Notes under the pieces: model-generated
Seen by the model: the letters and a program-made list of their open reading frames with translations, nothing else
What the model was told of the DNA's origin: nothing
Databases searched by the model: none
Made by a program: the position numbers and the translations under genes
In this document: positions 38,446 through 50,363 of the stretch, one piece after another
Position numbering within the stretch: position 1 is the stretch's first letter
Layout: each line of letters opens with the position of its first letter
Source of the DNA: Mycolicibacillus parakoreensis
GTDB taxonomy: Bacteria; Actinomycetota; Actinomycetes; Mycobacteriales; Mycobacteriaceae
DNA length: 64,000 bases
Direction of reading: 5' to 3'
NCBI RefSeq assembly: GCF_022370835.2
Contig: NZ_CP092365.1
Span: 744,001 to 808,000 of the forward strand

Positions 38446-39609
38446 CTACACCCGCTCCTGCTGCTCGGCCGGCGTCAGCCGGGTCCCGCCCCTGAGCCAA
38501 CGGTACGAGCCGGGCCGGGCGGCCTCCCGCCGAAGCGCCCACACCGTGCCCCGGCAGATCGCCTCCTTGATCGCCGCGGCCGGCCGGCCGGCCACGAACG
38601 CGGCGACCGGGGTGTCGTCGCGACGGACCAGCTGCGTGGTGGCGCGACGGCGCCCCACGCTGATGCACTGCGCGACCATCGCCTGGTCCACCGCGGCCGG
38701 CGCGGCGCCGGCCAGCCGGCTCAACACGGTGTCGGCGGCCTGGGCGCCCAGCGGTTCGGCGGCCTGGCAGCTCATGCGCAGCGGCCGGCCCGCCGGTGCG
38801 GCGGCGTCCCCGGCGGCGACGATGCGGGCGCTGTCAATGCTGGTCAGTGTCGCGTCGGTGACCAGCCGGCCGAGCTCGTCGGTGGTCAGGCCGCTGGCGG
38901 CGGCCAGCCCCGGCACCCCGAAACCGGCGGTCCAGACCGTGAGCGCGCTGGGCAGCACGGTGCCGTCGGCGAGGGTGAGCGCGCCGGCGTGCACCGCGCG
39001 CACGGTGTCGGCCTCGCGCACCGTCACCGCCAGGCAACGCAGGGCGCGTGCGGTGGAGCGCCGCGCCCGCGCGCCGATGGACGGGGCGAGTCGGCCCCCG
39101 CAGACCAGCGTGACCGGCCGGCCCGCCTCGGCGAGCTCGGCGGCCGCCTCGATCCCGGTCAGGCCGCCGCCGACCACGCACACCGCGGCGTCGGCCGGCA
39201 TCGGCGCCAATGCGGCACGCAACCGCTGTGCGTCCTCGAATTCAGCCAGCGGATAGGCGAATTCGGCGGCGCCGGGCACCGTGGTGGTCGCCGAGCTGGT
39301 GCTGCCCACCGCGTAGATGAGGTAGTCGTAGGTCAGCTGTGCACCGGTGGCCAATGCGACGCGGCGACCGCCGGCGTCGATCTCGCGGGCCGCGTCGACG
39401 ACCAGCCGCACCCCCTCATCGAGCACGGTGGCGAAATCCACGGTCGCGGGATGGGTGCCGGCCACGTACTGGTGCAGCCGGATGCGTTCGATGAACTGCG
39501 GGCGCGGGTTGACCAGGCTGACCTCGACGTCGGGGTGTCGGCGCAGTCGGTTGGCGGCCAGGGTGCCGGCGTAACCGCCGCCGATCACGATCACATGGGT
39601 GCCGGACAT
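38446..39609 (-). CDS. NDH-2-like FAD-dependent oxidoreductase, partner of the ECF41 sigma factor
   Basis: 387 residues. FAD fold VIVIGGGYAGTLAANRL at the N-terminus, TYDYLIYAVGS, NAD(H) fold VCVVGGGLTGIEAAAELAEAG and the closing FAD motif AAGDAAAP. It resembles type II NADH dehydrogenases but is short and lacks an obvious C-terminal membrane helix, so it is probably a soluble or peripheral oxidoreductase. ECF41 sigma genes are typically next to such COE (carboxymuconolactone decarboxylase, oxidoreductase or epimerase) genes. SD AGGAG is 7 bases before the ATG. A TGTCACA/TGTC promoter lies 40-64 bases upstream. Confidence 0.88.
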   Translation of the reverse strand: MSGTHVIVIGGGYAGTLAANRLRRHPDVEVSLVNPRPQFIERIRLHQYVAGTHPATVDFATVLDEGVRLVVDAAREIDAGGRRVALATGAQLTYDYLIYAVGSTSSATTTVPGAAEFAYPLAEFEDAQRLRAALAPMPADAAVCVVGGGLTGIEAAAELAEAGRPVTLVCGGRLAPSIGARARRSTARALRCLAVTVREADTVRAVHAGALTLADGTVLPSALTVWTAGFGVPGLAAASGLTTDELGRLVTDATLTSIDSARIVAAGDAAAPAGRPLRMSCQAAEPLGAQAADTVLSRLAGAAPAAVDQAMVAQCISVGRRRATTQLVRRDDTPVAAFVAGRPAAAIKEAICRGTVWALRREAARPGSYRWLRGGTRLTPAEQQERV

Positions 39610-39646
39610 CGGATGTCTCCTGTCTCTCGGGTGGGTATGCCCTCAA

Positions 39647-39673
39647 GACACCGCCGCCGCCGCGTCTGTGACA
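39647..39673 (-). promoter_or_regulatory. ECF41-type promoter of the oxidoreductase-sigma operon
   Basis: On the minus strand TGTCACA (39667-39673) is followed after 16 bases by TGTC (39647-39650). The ECF41 consensus as I know it is TGTCACA-N16/17-CGTC, so the -35 is exact and the -10 is 3 of 4. It predicts self-activation of the sigma gene. Confidence 0.75.
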
Positions 39674-39743
39674 GATCCACGCCGACATGTGGGCGAGATC
39701 ACAGCCGGCGGGCCCGCGCGGGCGGGGCCAAAGCCGATGCGGT

Positions 39744-39817
39744 GCTGAGATCGACGCCCCAGCGGACACGCTGCCCCGTATCGGGCGGTGTATGTCCGCT
39801 GGGGCGTCGATCTCAGC
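39744..39817. repeat. Perfect 25-bp inverted repeat with an inner stem
   Basis: The 25 bases at 39744-39768 (GCTGAGATCG to GCGGACA) are the exact reverse complement of 39793-39817. The 24-base spacer holds a second, 4-bp GC stem. It lies in the 292-base gap between metG (end 39902) and the oxidoreductase start (39609), beyond the ECF41 promoter. It is longer than a normal terminator and has no T-tract. It could be a MITE/REP-like repeat or a strong hairpin ending metG transcription. Confidence 0.75.
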
Positions 39818-39901
39818 CGGGCCGACCGGTCCCGGGGCCCCGGGGCTCTGCGTGGGGCTCTGGGCGGGCGCCCGCCGGCTTGGCCCTGGGTTAGGCCTGG
39901 G

Positions 39902-41452
39902 TTAGCCCTGGTAGCGCGGGAACACCCCGCTCGGGGCGGGCAGCGCCGCCCCGGGGTGAAGACGCTGGGCCGCCGCGGCGAAGTCGCGCCGCTCCGGCGG
40001 CTGGGCCAGCAGGTCGAGCAGCCGGCCCGCCGAGGTCGGCAGCACCGGCTGGATGAGCAGCGCGGCCACCCGCACCACCTCCAGGGTGGTGTAGAGCACG
40101 GTGGCGAACCGGGCCCGGTCCCCGGCGTCCTCGCTTTTGGCCAGCGTCCAGGGGGCCTGGGCGGAGAAATACCGGTTCGCCGCGCCCAGCACCCGCCAGA
40201 TCGCCTCCAGGCCCAGATGCATCGCCTGGGCGTCGAAGTGCTCCCGCACCTGCTCGAGCAGCGCATCGGCGGCGGCCAGCAGCTGCTCGTCGTCGTCGGT
40301 GAGCGCGGCCGGCGACGGGGTCCGCCCGTCGAGGTTCTTGGCCACCATCGACAGCGACCGTTGCGCGAGGTTGCCCAGCTCGTTGGCCAGGTCGGTGTTG
40401 ATCCGGGTGATGATCGCCTCGTCGGAGTAGCTGCCGTCCTGACCGAACGGCACCTCACGCAGCAGGAAGTAGCGCACCTGGTCGACCCCGAACCGCTCGA
40501 CCAGCGCGACCGGGTCCACGACGTTGCCGACCGACTTGCTCATCTTCTCCCCGCTGTTGAGCAGGAATCCGTGGGCGAACACCCGCCGGGGCAGCGGCAG
40601 GCCCGCCGACAGCAGAAACGCCGGCCAGTACACGGTGTGGAACCGGATGATGTCCTTGCCGATCATGTGCAGGTCCGCCGGCCAGTAGCGCCGGTAGAGG
40701 TCCGAGGCGGTGTCCGGGTAGCCCACCCCGGTCAGGTAGTTGGTCAGCGCGTCGACCCAGACGTACATCACGTGGTCGGGGTGGCCGGGCACCGGCACGC
40801 CCCAGTCGAACGAGGTGCGCGAGATCGACAGATCCCGCAGCCCGCCGGCGACGAAGCTGATCACCTCGTTGCGGCGCACCTCCGGGCCGATGAACTCCGG
40901 GTGCGCCTCGTAGTGGGCGAGCAGCTTCTCGGCGTAGGCCGACAGCCGGAAGAAATAGGTCTGCTCCTCGGTCCAGGTGACCGGCGCCCCGGTCTCGACC
41001 GCCACCCGGGTGCCGCCCGCATCGTCGTCGGCGACGGTGGTCTCCGCCTCGGTGAAAAACCGTTCGTCGCGCACCGAGTACCAGCCGGCGTAGCTGTCGA
41101 GGTAGATGTCGCCGGCGTCGACCATCTTCGACCAGATCGCCTGCGAGGCCGCGATGTGGTCGGGGTCGGTGGTGCGGATGAACCGGTCGAAGGAGATGTC
41201 GAGCCGCCGTTGCAGCGCCTCGAAGACCGCGGAGTTGCGCCGGGCCAACTCCGCGGTCGGGATCCCCTCGGCGGCGGCGGTCTCGGCCATCTTCAGGCCG
41301 TGCTCGTCGGTGCCGGTCAGAAAGCGCACGTCGAAGCCGTCGAGCCGTTTGAACCGGGCCAGCGCGTCGGTGGCGATGTACTCGTAGGCGTGCCCGACGT
41401 GCGGGTCCCCGTTCGGGTAGGTGATTGCGGTGGTGATGTAGTAGGGCCTCAT
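39902..41452 (-). CDS. metG: Methionyl-tRNA synthetase
   Basis: 516 residues, the short form without a C-terminal dimerisation domain. Class I motifs: [19 protein letters not shown] (HIGH variant) and KMSKS in [12 protein letters not shown]. The anticodon-binding helices contain [17 protein letters not shown] and [14 protein letters not shown]. It charges tRNA-Met in the cytoplasm. ATG 41452 is preceded by TAAAGT 9 bases upstream, so the leader may be only a few bases. The gene diverges from tatD. Confidence 0.95.
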   Translation of the reverse strand: MRPYYITTAITYPNGDPHVGHAYEYIATDALARFKRLDGFDVRFLTGTDEHGLKMAETAAAEGIPTAELARRNSAVFEALQRRLDISFDRFIRTTDPDHIAASQAIWSKMVDAGDIYLDSYAGWYSVRDERFFTEAETTVADDDAGGTRVAVETGAPVTWTEEQTYFFRLSAYAEKLLAHYEAHPEFIGPEVRRNEVISFVAGGLRDLSISRTSFDWGVPVPGHPDHVMYVWVDALTNYLTGVGYPDTASDLYRRYWPADLHMIGKDIIRFHTVYWPAFLLSAGLPLPRRVFAHGFLLNSGEKMSKSVGNVVDPVALVERFGVDQVRYFLLREVPFGQDGSYSDEAIITRINTDLANELGNLAQRSLSMVAKNLDGRTPSPAALTDDDEQLLAAADALLEQVREHFDAQAMHLGLEAIWRVLGAANRYFSAQAPWTLAKSEDAGDRARFATVLYTTLEVVRVAALLIQPVLPTSAGRLLDLLAQPPERRDFAAAAQRLHPGAALPAPSGVFPRYQG

Positions 41453-41461
41453 CGAGGCTCC

Positions 41462-41467
41462 ACTTTA
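41462..41467 (-). promoter_or_regulatory. -10 box (TAAAGT) of metG, overlapping the tatD -10
   Basis: Read on the minus strand, TAAAGT ends 9 bases before the metG ATG. It shares two bases with the plus-strand TATGGT box of tatD, so the two promoters are bidirectional. Confidence 0.4.
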
Positions 41468-41471
41468 TGGT
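41466..41471 (+). promoter_or_regulatory. -10 box (TATGGT) of a probable leaderless tatD promoter
   Basis: TATGGT ends 6 bases before GTG 41478, which decides between the two possible GTG starts of tatD (41472 and 41478). Confidence 0.5.
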
Positions 41472-41477
41472 GTGGCG

Positions 41478-44442
<2,965 letters not shown>

Positions 44443-44498
44443 TCGCCGGCTCGCGGACCGCGGCGGCGGGTCTGACCGGGGCCTCGGCGCGGCCTGGG

Positions 44499-44504
44499 TA
44501 GCCT
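44499..44504 (+). promoter_or_regulatory. -10 box (TAGCCT) of a probable leaderless ispE promoter
   Basis: TAGCCT ends 7 bases before GTG 44512, so ispE may have its own promoter besides readthrough from rpfB-ksgA. Confidence 0.45.
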
Positions 44505-44511
44505 GTGGGCC

Positions 44512-45486
44512 GTGTCCGACGGCAGTGCCGCCACCGAGTGGCTCCCAACCGGTGCGGTCACGGTGCGTGTGCCCGGCAAGGTGAACCTGTATCTGGCCGT
44601 CGGCGACCTCCGCGACGACGGCTACCACGAACTGACCACGGTGTTTCACGCCGTGTCGCTGTTCGACGACGTCACCGTGCGCGACGCCGACCTGCTGTCG
44701 TTGCAGTTCACCGGGGAGGGCGCCGGGGAACTGCCCACCGACGACACCAACCTGGCGTGGCGGGCGGCGGTGCTGATGGCCGACTATGTGGGCCGGGCCC
44801 CCGACCTGGCGATCTCGATCGACAAGTCCATCCCGGTGGCCGGCGGGATGGCCGGCGGCAGCGCCGACGCGGCCGGGGTGCTGGTGGCCGTCGACGAACT
44901 GTGGGAGCTGGGGGTGCCGCGGGCCGACCTGCACGCGTTGGCCGCCCAACTCGGCAGCGACGTGCCGTTCGCGTTGCACGGCGGGACCGCGCTGGGCACC
45001 GGCCGCGGCGAACACCTGGCCACGGTGCTGGCCCGCAACACGTTCCACTGGGTGCTGGCGTTCGCCGCCCGCGGGCTGGCCACCCCGGCGGTCTTCGCCG
45101 AACTCGACCGGCTGCGCGCCGACGCCGCGCGCGACACGGCGCTGGCCGAACCCGAGGCGGTGCTGGCGGCGCTGACCGCCGGGGACCCCGGGCAGCTCGC
45201 CGGGCTGCTCGGCAACGATCTGCAGGCCGCGGCGACCAGCCTCGCCCCGGCGCTGCGGCGCACCCTGCGGGCCGGGACCGAGGCGGGCGCGCTGGCCGCC
45301 CTGGTCTCCGGATCCGGGCCGACGTGCGCGTTTCTGTGCTCCTCGGCGGCCTCGGCGGTCGACGTCGGCGCCGAACTGGCCGGGGCCGGGGTCTGCCGCA
45401 CCCTGCGGGTGGTCAGCGGCCCGGTGCACGGCGCGCAGGTGGTGCCGACCCCGCCGACGCCGTCCACCCCGTCGATCCGGACGTGA
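44512..45486 (+). CDS. ispE: 4-diphosphocytidyl-2-C-methyl-D-erythritol kinase
   Basis: 324 residues. GHMP kinase motifs: [24 protein letters not shown] at the N-terminus, the ATP loop [40 protein letters not shown] and the C-terminal [14 protein letters not shown]. It phosphorylates CDP-methylerythritol in the MEP isoprenoid pathway. The C-terminal tail [11 protein letters not shown] is a proline/threonine-rich extension. Third gene of the rpfB cluster, with a 69-base gap to ksgA. Confidence 0.95.
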   Translation: MSDGSAATEWLPTGAVTVRVPGKVNLYLAVGDLRDDGYHELTTVFHAVSLFDDVTVRDADLLSLQFTGEGAGELPTDDTNLAWRAAVLMADYVGRAPDLAISIDKSIPVAGGMAGGSADAAGVLVAVDELWELGVPRADLHALAAQLGSDVPFALHGGTALGTGRGEHLATVLARNTFHWVLAFAARGLATPAVFAELDRLRADAARDTALAEPEAVLAALTAGDPGQLAGLLGNDLQAAATSLAPALRRTLRAGTEAGALAALVSGSGPTCAFLCSSAASAVDVGAELAGAGVCRTLRVVSGPVHGAQVVPTPPTPSTPSIRT

Positions 45487-45523
45487 CGGCCGATGTGACG
45501 AATGCCGCAAAACGCGGAAAAGT

Positions 45524-45552
45524 TTGGTCATTACTTAAGAGGAGTTTAAGAT
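45524..45552 (+). promoter_or_regulatory. SigA-like promoter of the leaderless ORF upstream of pks16
   Basis: TTGGTC (45524-45529), 17-base spacer, TAAGAT (45547-45552). The -10 ends 7 bases before GTG 45560. Confidence 0.55.
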
Positions 45553-45559
45553 ATCGGCG

Positions 45560-45754
45560 GTGAGGAATAACGGTCAACGGATGATCGTCGCGCCCCCCGG
45601 TGTGGCGGGGGTGCCGGCGGCGCGAACCGGTGGTCGGGACGGCTCATCGAATCGAGACATAATCGCCGCCCAACTGTGTGCGCGTGGCTGGTTTCCAGCG
45701 TGGCCCGCCGGGTGGACCATGAGAAGCCAGGGGCCGGCCAGGAGGTTGTCGTGA
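45560..45754 (+). CDS. Leaderless 64-residue ORF coupled to pks16
   Basis: Starts at GTG 45560, 7 bases after a good -10 box, and ends with a TGA that overlaps the pks16 GTG by 4 bases (GTGA). The peptide begins [17 protein letters not shown], has Gly/Ala/Arg-rich middle parts and one cysteine ([11 protein letters not shown]), and ends in ARRLS. No domain is recognisable and no signal or membrane segment is visible. H37Rv has a small gene (Rv1012) in this position, but I cannot confirm similarity. The promoter and overlap argue it is translated, perhaps mainly to drive pks16. Confidence 0.5.
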   Translation: MRNNGQRMIVAPPGVAGVPAARTGGRDGSSNRDIIAAQLCARGWFPAWPAGWTMRSQGPARRLS

Positions 45755-47388
45755 GCAGGTTTACCGACAAGATGTTCCGCAATGCCCGCGAAAGCGGCAA
45801 GGGGATGGTGACCGGTGAACCCCACGAGCCGGTGCGCCACACCTGGCTGGAGGTTCACGAGCGGGCCCGCCGCATCGCCGGGGGCCTGGCCGCCATCGGC
45901 GTCGGGCACGGCGACGTGGTCGGCGTGCTCGCCGGCGCGCCGGTGGAGATCGCCCCGGTCGCGCAGGGGCTGTGGATGCGCGGCGCCAGCCTGACGATGC
46001 TGCACCAGCCGACCCCGCGCACCGACCTGGCGGTGTGGGCCGAGGACACCCTCACCGTCGTCGAGATGATCGAGGCGCGCGTCGTGGTCATCTCCGACCC
46101 GTTCATGGCGGCCGCCCCGGTGCTCGCCGAGAAGGGCATCAAGACCGTCACCGTCACCGAGCTGCTCGACGCCGAGCCGATCGACCCGCTTGCGACCGGC
46201 GAGGACGACCTGGCGCTGATGCAGCTGACGTCGGGGTCGACCGGCTCGCCGAAGGCCGTGCAGATCACCCACCGCAACATCTACTCCAACGCCGAGGCGA
46301 TGTTCATCGGCGCCAAGATGGACCCCGCCGGCAACGACGTCATGCTCAGCTGGCTGCCCTGCTTCCACGACATGGGCATGATCGGATTCCTCACCGTGCC
46401 GATGTACTTCGGTGTCGAACTGGTCAAGGTCACCCCGATGGACTTCCTGCGCGACACCCTGCTGTGGGCCAAGCTGATCGACAAGTACCGGGGCACGATG
46501 ACCGCGGCGCCCAACTTCGCGTACTCGCTGTTCGCCAAGCGGCTGCGCAAACAGGCCAAGCCCGGCCAGTTCGACCTGTCGTCGCTGCGGTTCGCGCTGT
46601 CGGGGGCCGAGCCGGTGGAGCCGGCCGACGTCGAGGACCTCATCGAGGCGGGCAGGCCGTTCAACCTGCGGCCCGAGGCGATCATGCCGGCCTACGGCAT
46701 GGCCGAGACGACGCTGGCGGTGTCGTTCTCCGAGCTCGGCGACGGCCTGGTCGTCGACGAGGTCGACGCCGACCTGCTGGCCGCGCTGCGCCAGGCGGTC
46801 CCGGCGACCAAGGGCAACACCCGCCGGCTGGCCTCGCTCGGGCCGCTGCTGCAGGGGCTGGAGGCCCGCATCGTCAACGAGGACGGCACCGTCGTGCCGC
46901 CGCGCGGGGTGGGGGTCATCCAGCTGCGCGGCGAACCGGTGACCCCCGGCTACATCACGATGGCCGGCTTTATGCCCGCCCAGGACGAGCACGGCTGGTA
47001 CGACACCGGTGACCTCGGCTACCTGATGGACAACGGCCACATCGTGGTCTGCGGCCGGGTCAAGGACGTCATCATCATGGCCGGGCGCAACATCTACCCG
47101 ACCGACATCGAGCGGGCCGCCGGCCGGGTCGAGGGGGTGCGGCCGGGCTGCGCGGTCGCGGTGCGCCTGGACGCCGGACACTCCCGCGAGACGTTCGCGG
47201 TGGCCGTGGAGTCCAACGCCTACCGGGACCCCGCCGAGGTGCGCCGCATCGAACACCAGGTGGCCCACGAGGTGGTCACCGAGGTCGACGTGCGGCCCCG
47301 CAACGTGGTGGTGCTCGGCCCGGGCACCATCCCCAAGACCCCGTCGGGCAAGCTGCGCCGCGCCACCTCCGCGGCCCTGGTCACCTGA
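45751..47388 (+). CDS. pks16: Fatty-acyl-AMP ligase / acyl-CoA synthetase (Pks16-like, Rv1013)
   Basis: 545 residues from GTG 45751, SD GGAGG 5 bases upstream. ANL-superfamily adenylating motifs: [20 protein letters not shown] (P loop), [15 protein letters not shown] (a WLPxxHDMG motif common in FAAL-type enzymes), [42 protein letters not shown] and the C-terminal lysine in [10 protein letters not shown]. Despite its name it has no polyketide synthase domains. It activates a fatty acid as acyl-adenylate for transfer to CoA or an ACP. Partner unknown. Confidence 0.9.
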   Translation: MSRFTDKMFRNARESGKGMVTGEPHEPVRHTWLEVHERARRIAGGLAAIGVGHGDVVGVLAGAPVEIAPVAQGLWMRGASLTMLHQPTPRTDLAVWAEDTLTVVEMIEARVVVISDPFMAAAPVLAEKGIKTVTVTELLDAEPIDPLATGEDDLALMQLTSGSTGSPKAVQITHRNIYSNAEAMFIGAKMDPAGNDVMLSWLPCFHDMGMIGFLTVPMYFGVELVKVTPMDFLRDTLLWAKLIDKYRGTMTAAPNFAYSLFAKRLRKQAKPGQFDLSSLRFALSGAEPVEPADVEDLIEAGRPFNLRPEAIMPAYGMAETTLAVSFSELGDGLVVDEVDADLLAALRQAVPATKGNTRRLASLGPLLQGLEARIVNEDGTVVPPRGVGVIQLRGEPVTPGYITMAGFMPAQDEHGWYDTGDLGYLMDNGHIVVCGRVKDVIIMAGRNIYPTDIERAAGRVEGVRPGCAVAVRLDAGHSRETFAVAVESNAYRDPAEVRRIEHQVAHEVVTEVDVRPRNVVVLGPGTIPKTPSGKLRRATSAALVT

Positions 47389-47409
47389 TGACCGGCCGTC
47401 CCGGCCCGA

Positions 47410-47988
47410 TCAGGGCCAGGCGTGGACGATGTTCTGGGCGGGTTCGAGGCCCTGCTCGATGAGCAGTTCGGCCGCATCGGCGGCCTGCTCGCAGATTGTC
47501 GGCACCTCGGGGCGCTCGGTGGCGCTGAACGGCCGCAGCACGAACGCCGCGGCGTCCATCCGCCCGGGCGGGCGGCCGATCCCGATCCGCACCCGCTGAA
47601 AACCCTTGTCGCCCAGTGCCGCCACGATCGAGCGCAGACCGTTGTGGCCGCCCTCGCCGCCGCCGCATTTGAGCCGGACCCGGCCGAAGTCGAGATCCAG
47701 GTCGTCGTGGAGGACCACCACATCGGCCGGCCGGGCCGAAAAGAACCTCACCAGCGGGCCGACCTGGCGCCCGGACTCGTTCATGTAGCAGCGCGGCTTG
47801 GCCACCACCACCGACCGGCCGCCGAGACGGCCGGTGACCACCTCGGCCCCGGAACGCTTGTGCACCGTGAACGCCGCGCCGATCCGGGCGGCGAGCACCT
47901 CGGCCACCATGAACCCGACATTGTGCCGGGTGGTCGCATACGTCGGCCCCGGGTTGCCCAGGCCGACCACCAAAAGCGGCGCGGCCAC
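47410..47988 (-). CDS. pth: Peptidyl-tRNA hydrolase
   Basis: 192 residues from GTG 47988. Motifs: [24 protein letters not shown] with the catalytic His, [48 protein letters not shown] and [22 protein letters not shown]. It releases peptides from peptidyl-tRNA drop-off products. It starts 12 bases after the rplY stop, so the two form an operon. It converges with pks16. Confidence 0.95.
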   Translation of the reverse strand: MAAPLLVVGLGNPGPTYATTRHNVGFMVAEVLAARIGAAFTVHKRSGAEVVTGRLGGRSVVVAKPRCYMNESGRQVGPLVRFFSARPADVVVLHDDLDLDFGRVRLKCGGGEGGHNGLRSIVAALGDKGFQRVRIGIGRPPGRMDAAAFVLRPFSATERPEVPTICEQAADAAELLIEQGLEPAQNIVHAWP

Positions 47989-48000
47989 GTCGTGATCCGG

Positions 48001-48642
48001 TTACTCGGCGTCGGCCTCGGCGGCCGGCTCGGCGGCGGCCTCCTCGGCCTCCTCGGTCTCCTCGGTGCCCAGCTCCTCGGCGGTCGGCGCCTCGACGACG
48101 TTGACCACCAGCGCCTCGGGGTCCGACACCAGCGTCACCCCGGCGGGCAGCCGGATCTCCCCGGCCAAAAACTGGGTCCCGGCCTCGACGTCGGCCACCG
48201 AGACGGTGAGGTGCTCGGGAATCGAGAGCGCCTCGGCCTCGATCTCGATGGTGCTCAGCTCCTGGTAGACCAGGGTGCCCGGGGCGGCCTCGCCGTCGAT
48301 CTCGACGGTGACCTCGACGACCACCTTCTCGCCGCGCCGCACCACCAACAGGTCGGCGTGCTGGATGGTGCGCCGAATCGGGTGAATGTCCAACGCCCAG
48401 GTCAGCGCGAGCTGCTCGGCACCCTCCAAGTCGAGGGTGAGCACCGCGTTGGTGCCGGCGTTGCGCAGCACCGCGGCGAATTCGTGGGCGGGCAGCTCCA
48501 GGTGGCGCGGCGCGTCACCGCCGCCGTAGAGCACCGCCGGCACCCGGCCGTTGCGCCGGGCGCGACGCGACGCGCCCTTGCCGGTCTCGGTCCGCAGCCA
48601 GGCGGCCAGGTCGTTGGTCTTGGTGGTCGAGGCTTTCGCCAT
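48001..48642 (-). CDS. rplY: Large ribosomal subunit protein bL25 (general stress CTC form)
   Basis: 213 residues from ATG 48642, with SD AGGAG upstream. The N-terminal L25 domain binds 5S rRNA ([25 protein letters not shown]). The C-terminal CTC/TL5 domain follows ([22 protein letters not shown]), and the tail is an acidic Glu/Ala run ([20 protein letters not shown]). The acidic tail is usual for actinobacterial CTC-type L25. Confidence 0.95.
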   Translation of the reverse strand: MAKASTTKTNDLAAWLRTETGKGASRRARRNGRVPAVLYGGGDAPRHLELPAHEFAAVLRNAGTNAVLTLDLEGAEQLALTWALDIHPIRRTIQHADLLVVRRGEKVVVEVTVEIDGEAAPGTLVYQELSTIEIEAEALSIPEHLTVSVADVEAGTQFLAGEIRLPAGVTLVSDPEALVVNVVEAPTAEELGTEETEEAEEAAAEPAAEADAE

Positions 48643-48793
48643 GATGTCGCTCCTGTGGTTCGGGCACACGGCCAGGCTCGCGACACCCCCCGAAGGGGCA
48701 GAATCGGGTCGCCGTCGATAACGGTGGTCGACTCGGTTGCGGCCACCCTCGCCGTGACGTCAGTTCAGCGACACAGGCTAGCGCACGATCGCC

Positions 48794-49666
48794 TCAGAGC
48801 GGAAATTCCACCTCGGTGAGCTGCTCGGAGAGCGTCCACAGCGCGGCCGCGGTGCCCCTGCGGCGGGCCAGCACGCTGCGGCCCACCGGCTGGCTGCGCC
48901 CCCGCACGCCGAAGCGGGGCCCGATGAAGGTGTCGCCGGGCAGATCCTGACTCACCGCGAACAACGTCTGGCGGGCCCCGAACGCGGCATCGGTGGCGAA
49001 AAACCGGTTGCCGACGGTGAGCATCAGCGTGTCGGAGAGCCGCCGGCCGGAGCGTCCCTGCAGGTGCGTCGCCGAGTAGCCGGGGTGGGCGGCCAGCGCG
49101 CGCACCGTCGAGCCGGCCCGGTCCAACCGGCGCTGCAGCTCGCCGGTGAACAGCAGGTTGGCCAGCTTCGACTGGCCGTAGGCCCGCCACGCCGAGTACG
49201 GCCGCGCCTTCCAGTTGAGGTCGGTGAGGCTGAGACGGCCCACGTAGTGCGCGGTGGAGGAGACCGTCACCACCCGGTCGGTGAGCTTGGGCAGCAACAG
49301 GTTGGTCAGCGCGAAATGGCCGAGGTGGTTGACCCCGATCTGACATTCGAAGCCGTCGACGGTGAGCCCGTAGGGCACGGCCATGATCCCGGCGTTGTTG
49401 ACCAGCACGTCGGCCGCCTCGACGGTGTCGGCGAACCGGCGCACCGAGGACAGGTCGGCCAAATCCAGCTCGCGCACCGCGACGTCGCCGCTCATGGCCG
49501 CGGCGGCGGTCTCGCCCTTGCCGGTGTCGCGCACCGCCAGGATCACCCGGGCGCCGACCCGGGCCAGTTCCCGGGCGGTCACCTCCCCGAGTCCGCTGTT
49601 GGCGCCGGTGACGATCACGGTGCGCCCGGCAAATGACGGCAGGTCGGCGGCGGTCCACTCGGTCAT
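48794..49666 (-). CDS. Short-chain dehydrogenase/reductase (retinol dehydrogenase-like)
   Basis: 290 residues. NAD(P) fold TVIVTGANSGLGEVTARELARVGARVILAVRD, NNAGIMAVP, the catalytic Ser in VVTVSSTAHYVG and the YxxxK pair in YGQSKLANLLF. The sequence style (VHLGHFALTNLLLPKL-type, here VNHLGHFALTNLLLP) is of WWOX/retinol-dehydrogenase-like SDRs common in mycobacteria. A TACAGT box 6 bases before the ATG suggests a leaderless message. H37Rv has no gene here between rplY and lpqT. Substrate unknown. Confidence 0.9.
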   Translation of the reverse strand: MTEWTAADLPSFAGRTVIVTGANSGLGEVTARELARVGARVILAVRDTGKGETAAAAMSGDVAVRELDLADLSSVRRFADTVEAADVLVNNAGIMAVPYGLTVDGFECQIGVNHLGHFALTNLLLPKLTDRVVTVSSTAHYVGRLSLTDLNWKARPYSAWRAYGQSKLANLLFTGELQRRLDRAGSTVRALAAHPGYSATHLQGRSGRRLSDTLMLTVGNRFFATDAAFGARQTLFAVSQDLPGDTFIGPRFGVRGRSQPVGRSVLARRRGTAAALWTLSEQLTEVEFPL

Positions 49667-49672
49667 GGACCC

Positions 49673-49678
49673 ACTGTA
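49673..49678 (-). promoter_or_regulatory. -10 box (TACAGT) of a probable leaderless SDR promoter
   Basis: Read on the minus strand, TACAGT ends 6 bases before ATG 49666. Confidence 0.45.
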
Positions 49679-49697
49679 GTGACCGCGACCGGCGGGG

Positions 49698-50363
49698 CTA
49701 GCGCGCGGTGACGGTGAACCCGCCGATGATCGCCTCGACGTCGTCGGAGTGGGTGACGGTCTCCTGGGCCAGGCTGGTGATCGTCAACTGCACCAGGTAC
49801 CGGCGGCCGTCGCCGACGGTGGGGATCACGATCCGGTTGTAGCTGTGCAGCCGCTGCCCCAGGTAGTCGTAGCTGCCCTCGATCATCGTCGAGGGGAACC
49901 CGTTGAAGTCGGCGCTGGAGGTGTCCAACTCGGTGAAGTTCTCGTTGAGCCGCGCGTCGCCGTTGCCGTGGCGGATCGCCTCGGCCACGTCGAAGTCGCC
50001 GTCGAGGGCCATCACCAGCAGGATCGCGATCGGGTAGTCGTCGTCCTTGGCGATCGCGACCGCCTCCGGCGAGTAGTGCTCGTTGGTCGACTCCGACCAG
50101 CCGGCCGGGGTGGGGATCGACACCGCCAGATCGGTGAGGTCGGCCGGGGCCACCAGCTGGCCGGTGACCCGGTGCTCGTCGAGGTAGTCGGCGATCGGCA
50201 CCGGCTGCTCGGCGGCGTCGTCGGTGCTCGCGGTGCTCGGGGTGGTCGGGGTGGTCCAGATCGACTGGTAGTCCGGGCGGTCGGACTGGCAGCCGCTCAC
50301 CGCGACCGCGGCGAGCGCCGCGCCGGCGAGCAGCCGCGCCGCCCGGACCGACACCGCGCTCAC
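49698..50363 (-). CDS. lpqT: Lipoprotein LpqT (LpqN/LpqT family)
   Basis: 221 residues from GTG 50363, overlapping the ArsC-like stop (GTGA). The signal MSAVSVRAARLLAGAALAAVAVSGC ends in lipobox VSGC. The mature part starts with a Thr/Ser/Pro linker (WTTPTTPSTASTDD) and continues with the LpqN/LpqT domain (IPTPAGWSES, YDYLGQRLHSYNRIVIP, RYLVQLTITS). It is anchored outside the membrane. LpqN-type proteins bind envelope lipids or transporters; the role of LpqT is not settled. Confidence 0.9.
   Translation of the reverse strand: MSAVSVRAARLLAGAALAAVAVSGCQSDRPDYQSIWTTPTTPSTASTDDAAEQPVPIADYLDEHRVTGQLVAPADLTDLAVSIPTPAGWSESTNEHYSPEAVAIAKDDDYPIAILLVMALDGDFDVAEAIRHGNGDARLNENFTELDTSSADFNGFPSTMIEGSYDYLGQRLHSYNRIVIPTVGDGRRYLVQLTITSLAQETVTHSDDVEAIIGGFTVTAR

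Noticed and set aside
39643..39901. Possible gene in the metG-oxidoreductase gap on either strand
   Set aside because: The frames read through the 25-bp inverted repeat and are extensions or shadows of metG; composition is not protein-like.
39882..39909. Tandem CCTGGGTTAG copies, first taken for an IdeR box or iterons
   Set aside because: They overlap the metG stop and the match to the IdeR consensus is poor.
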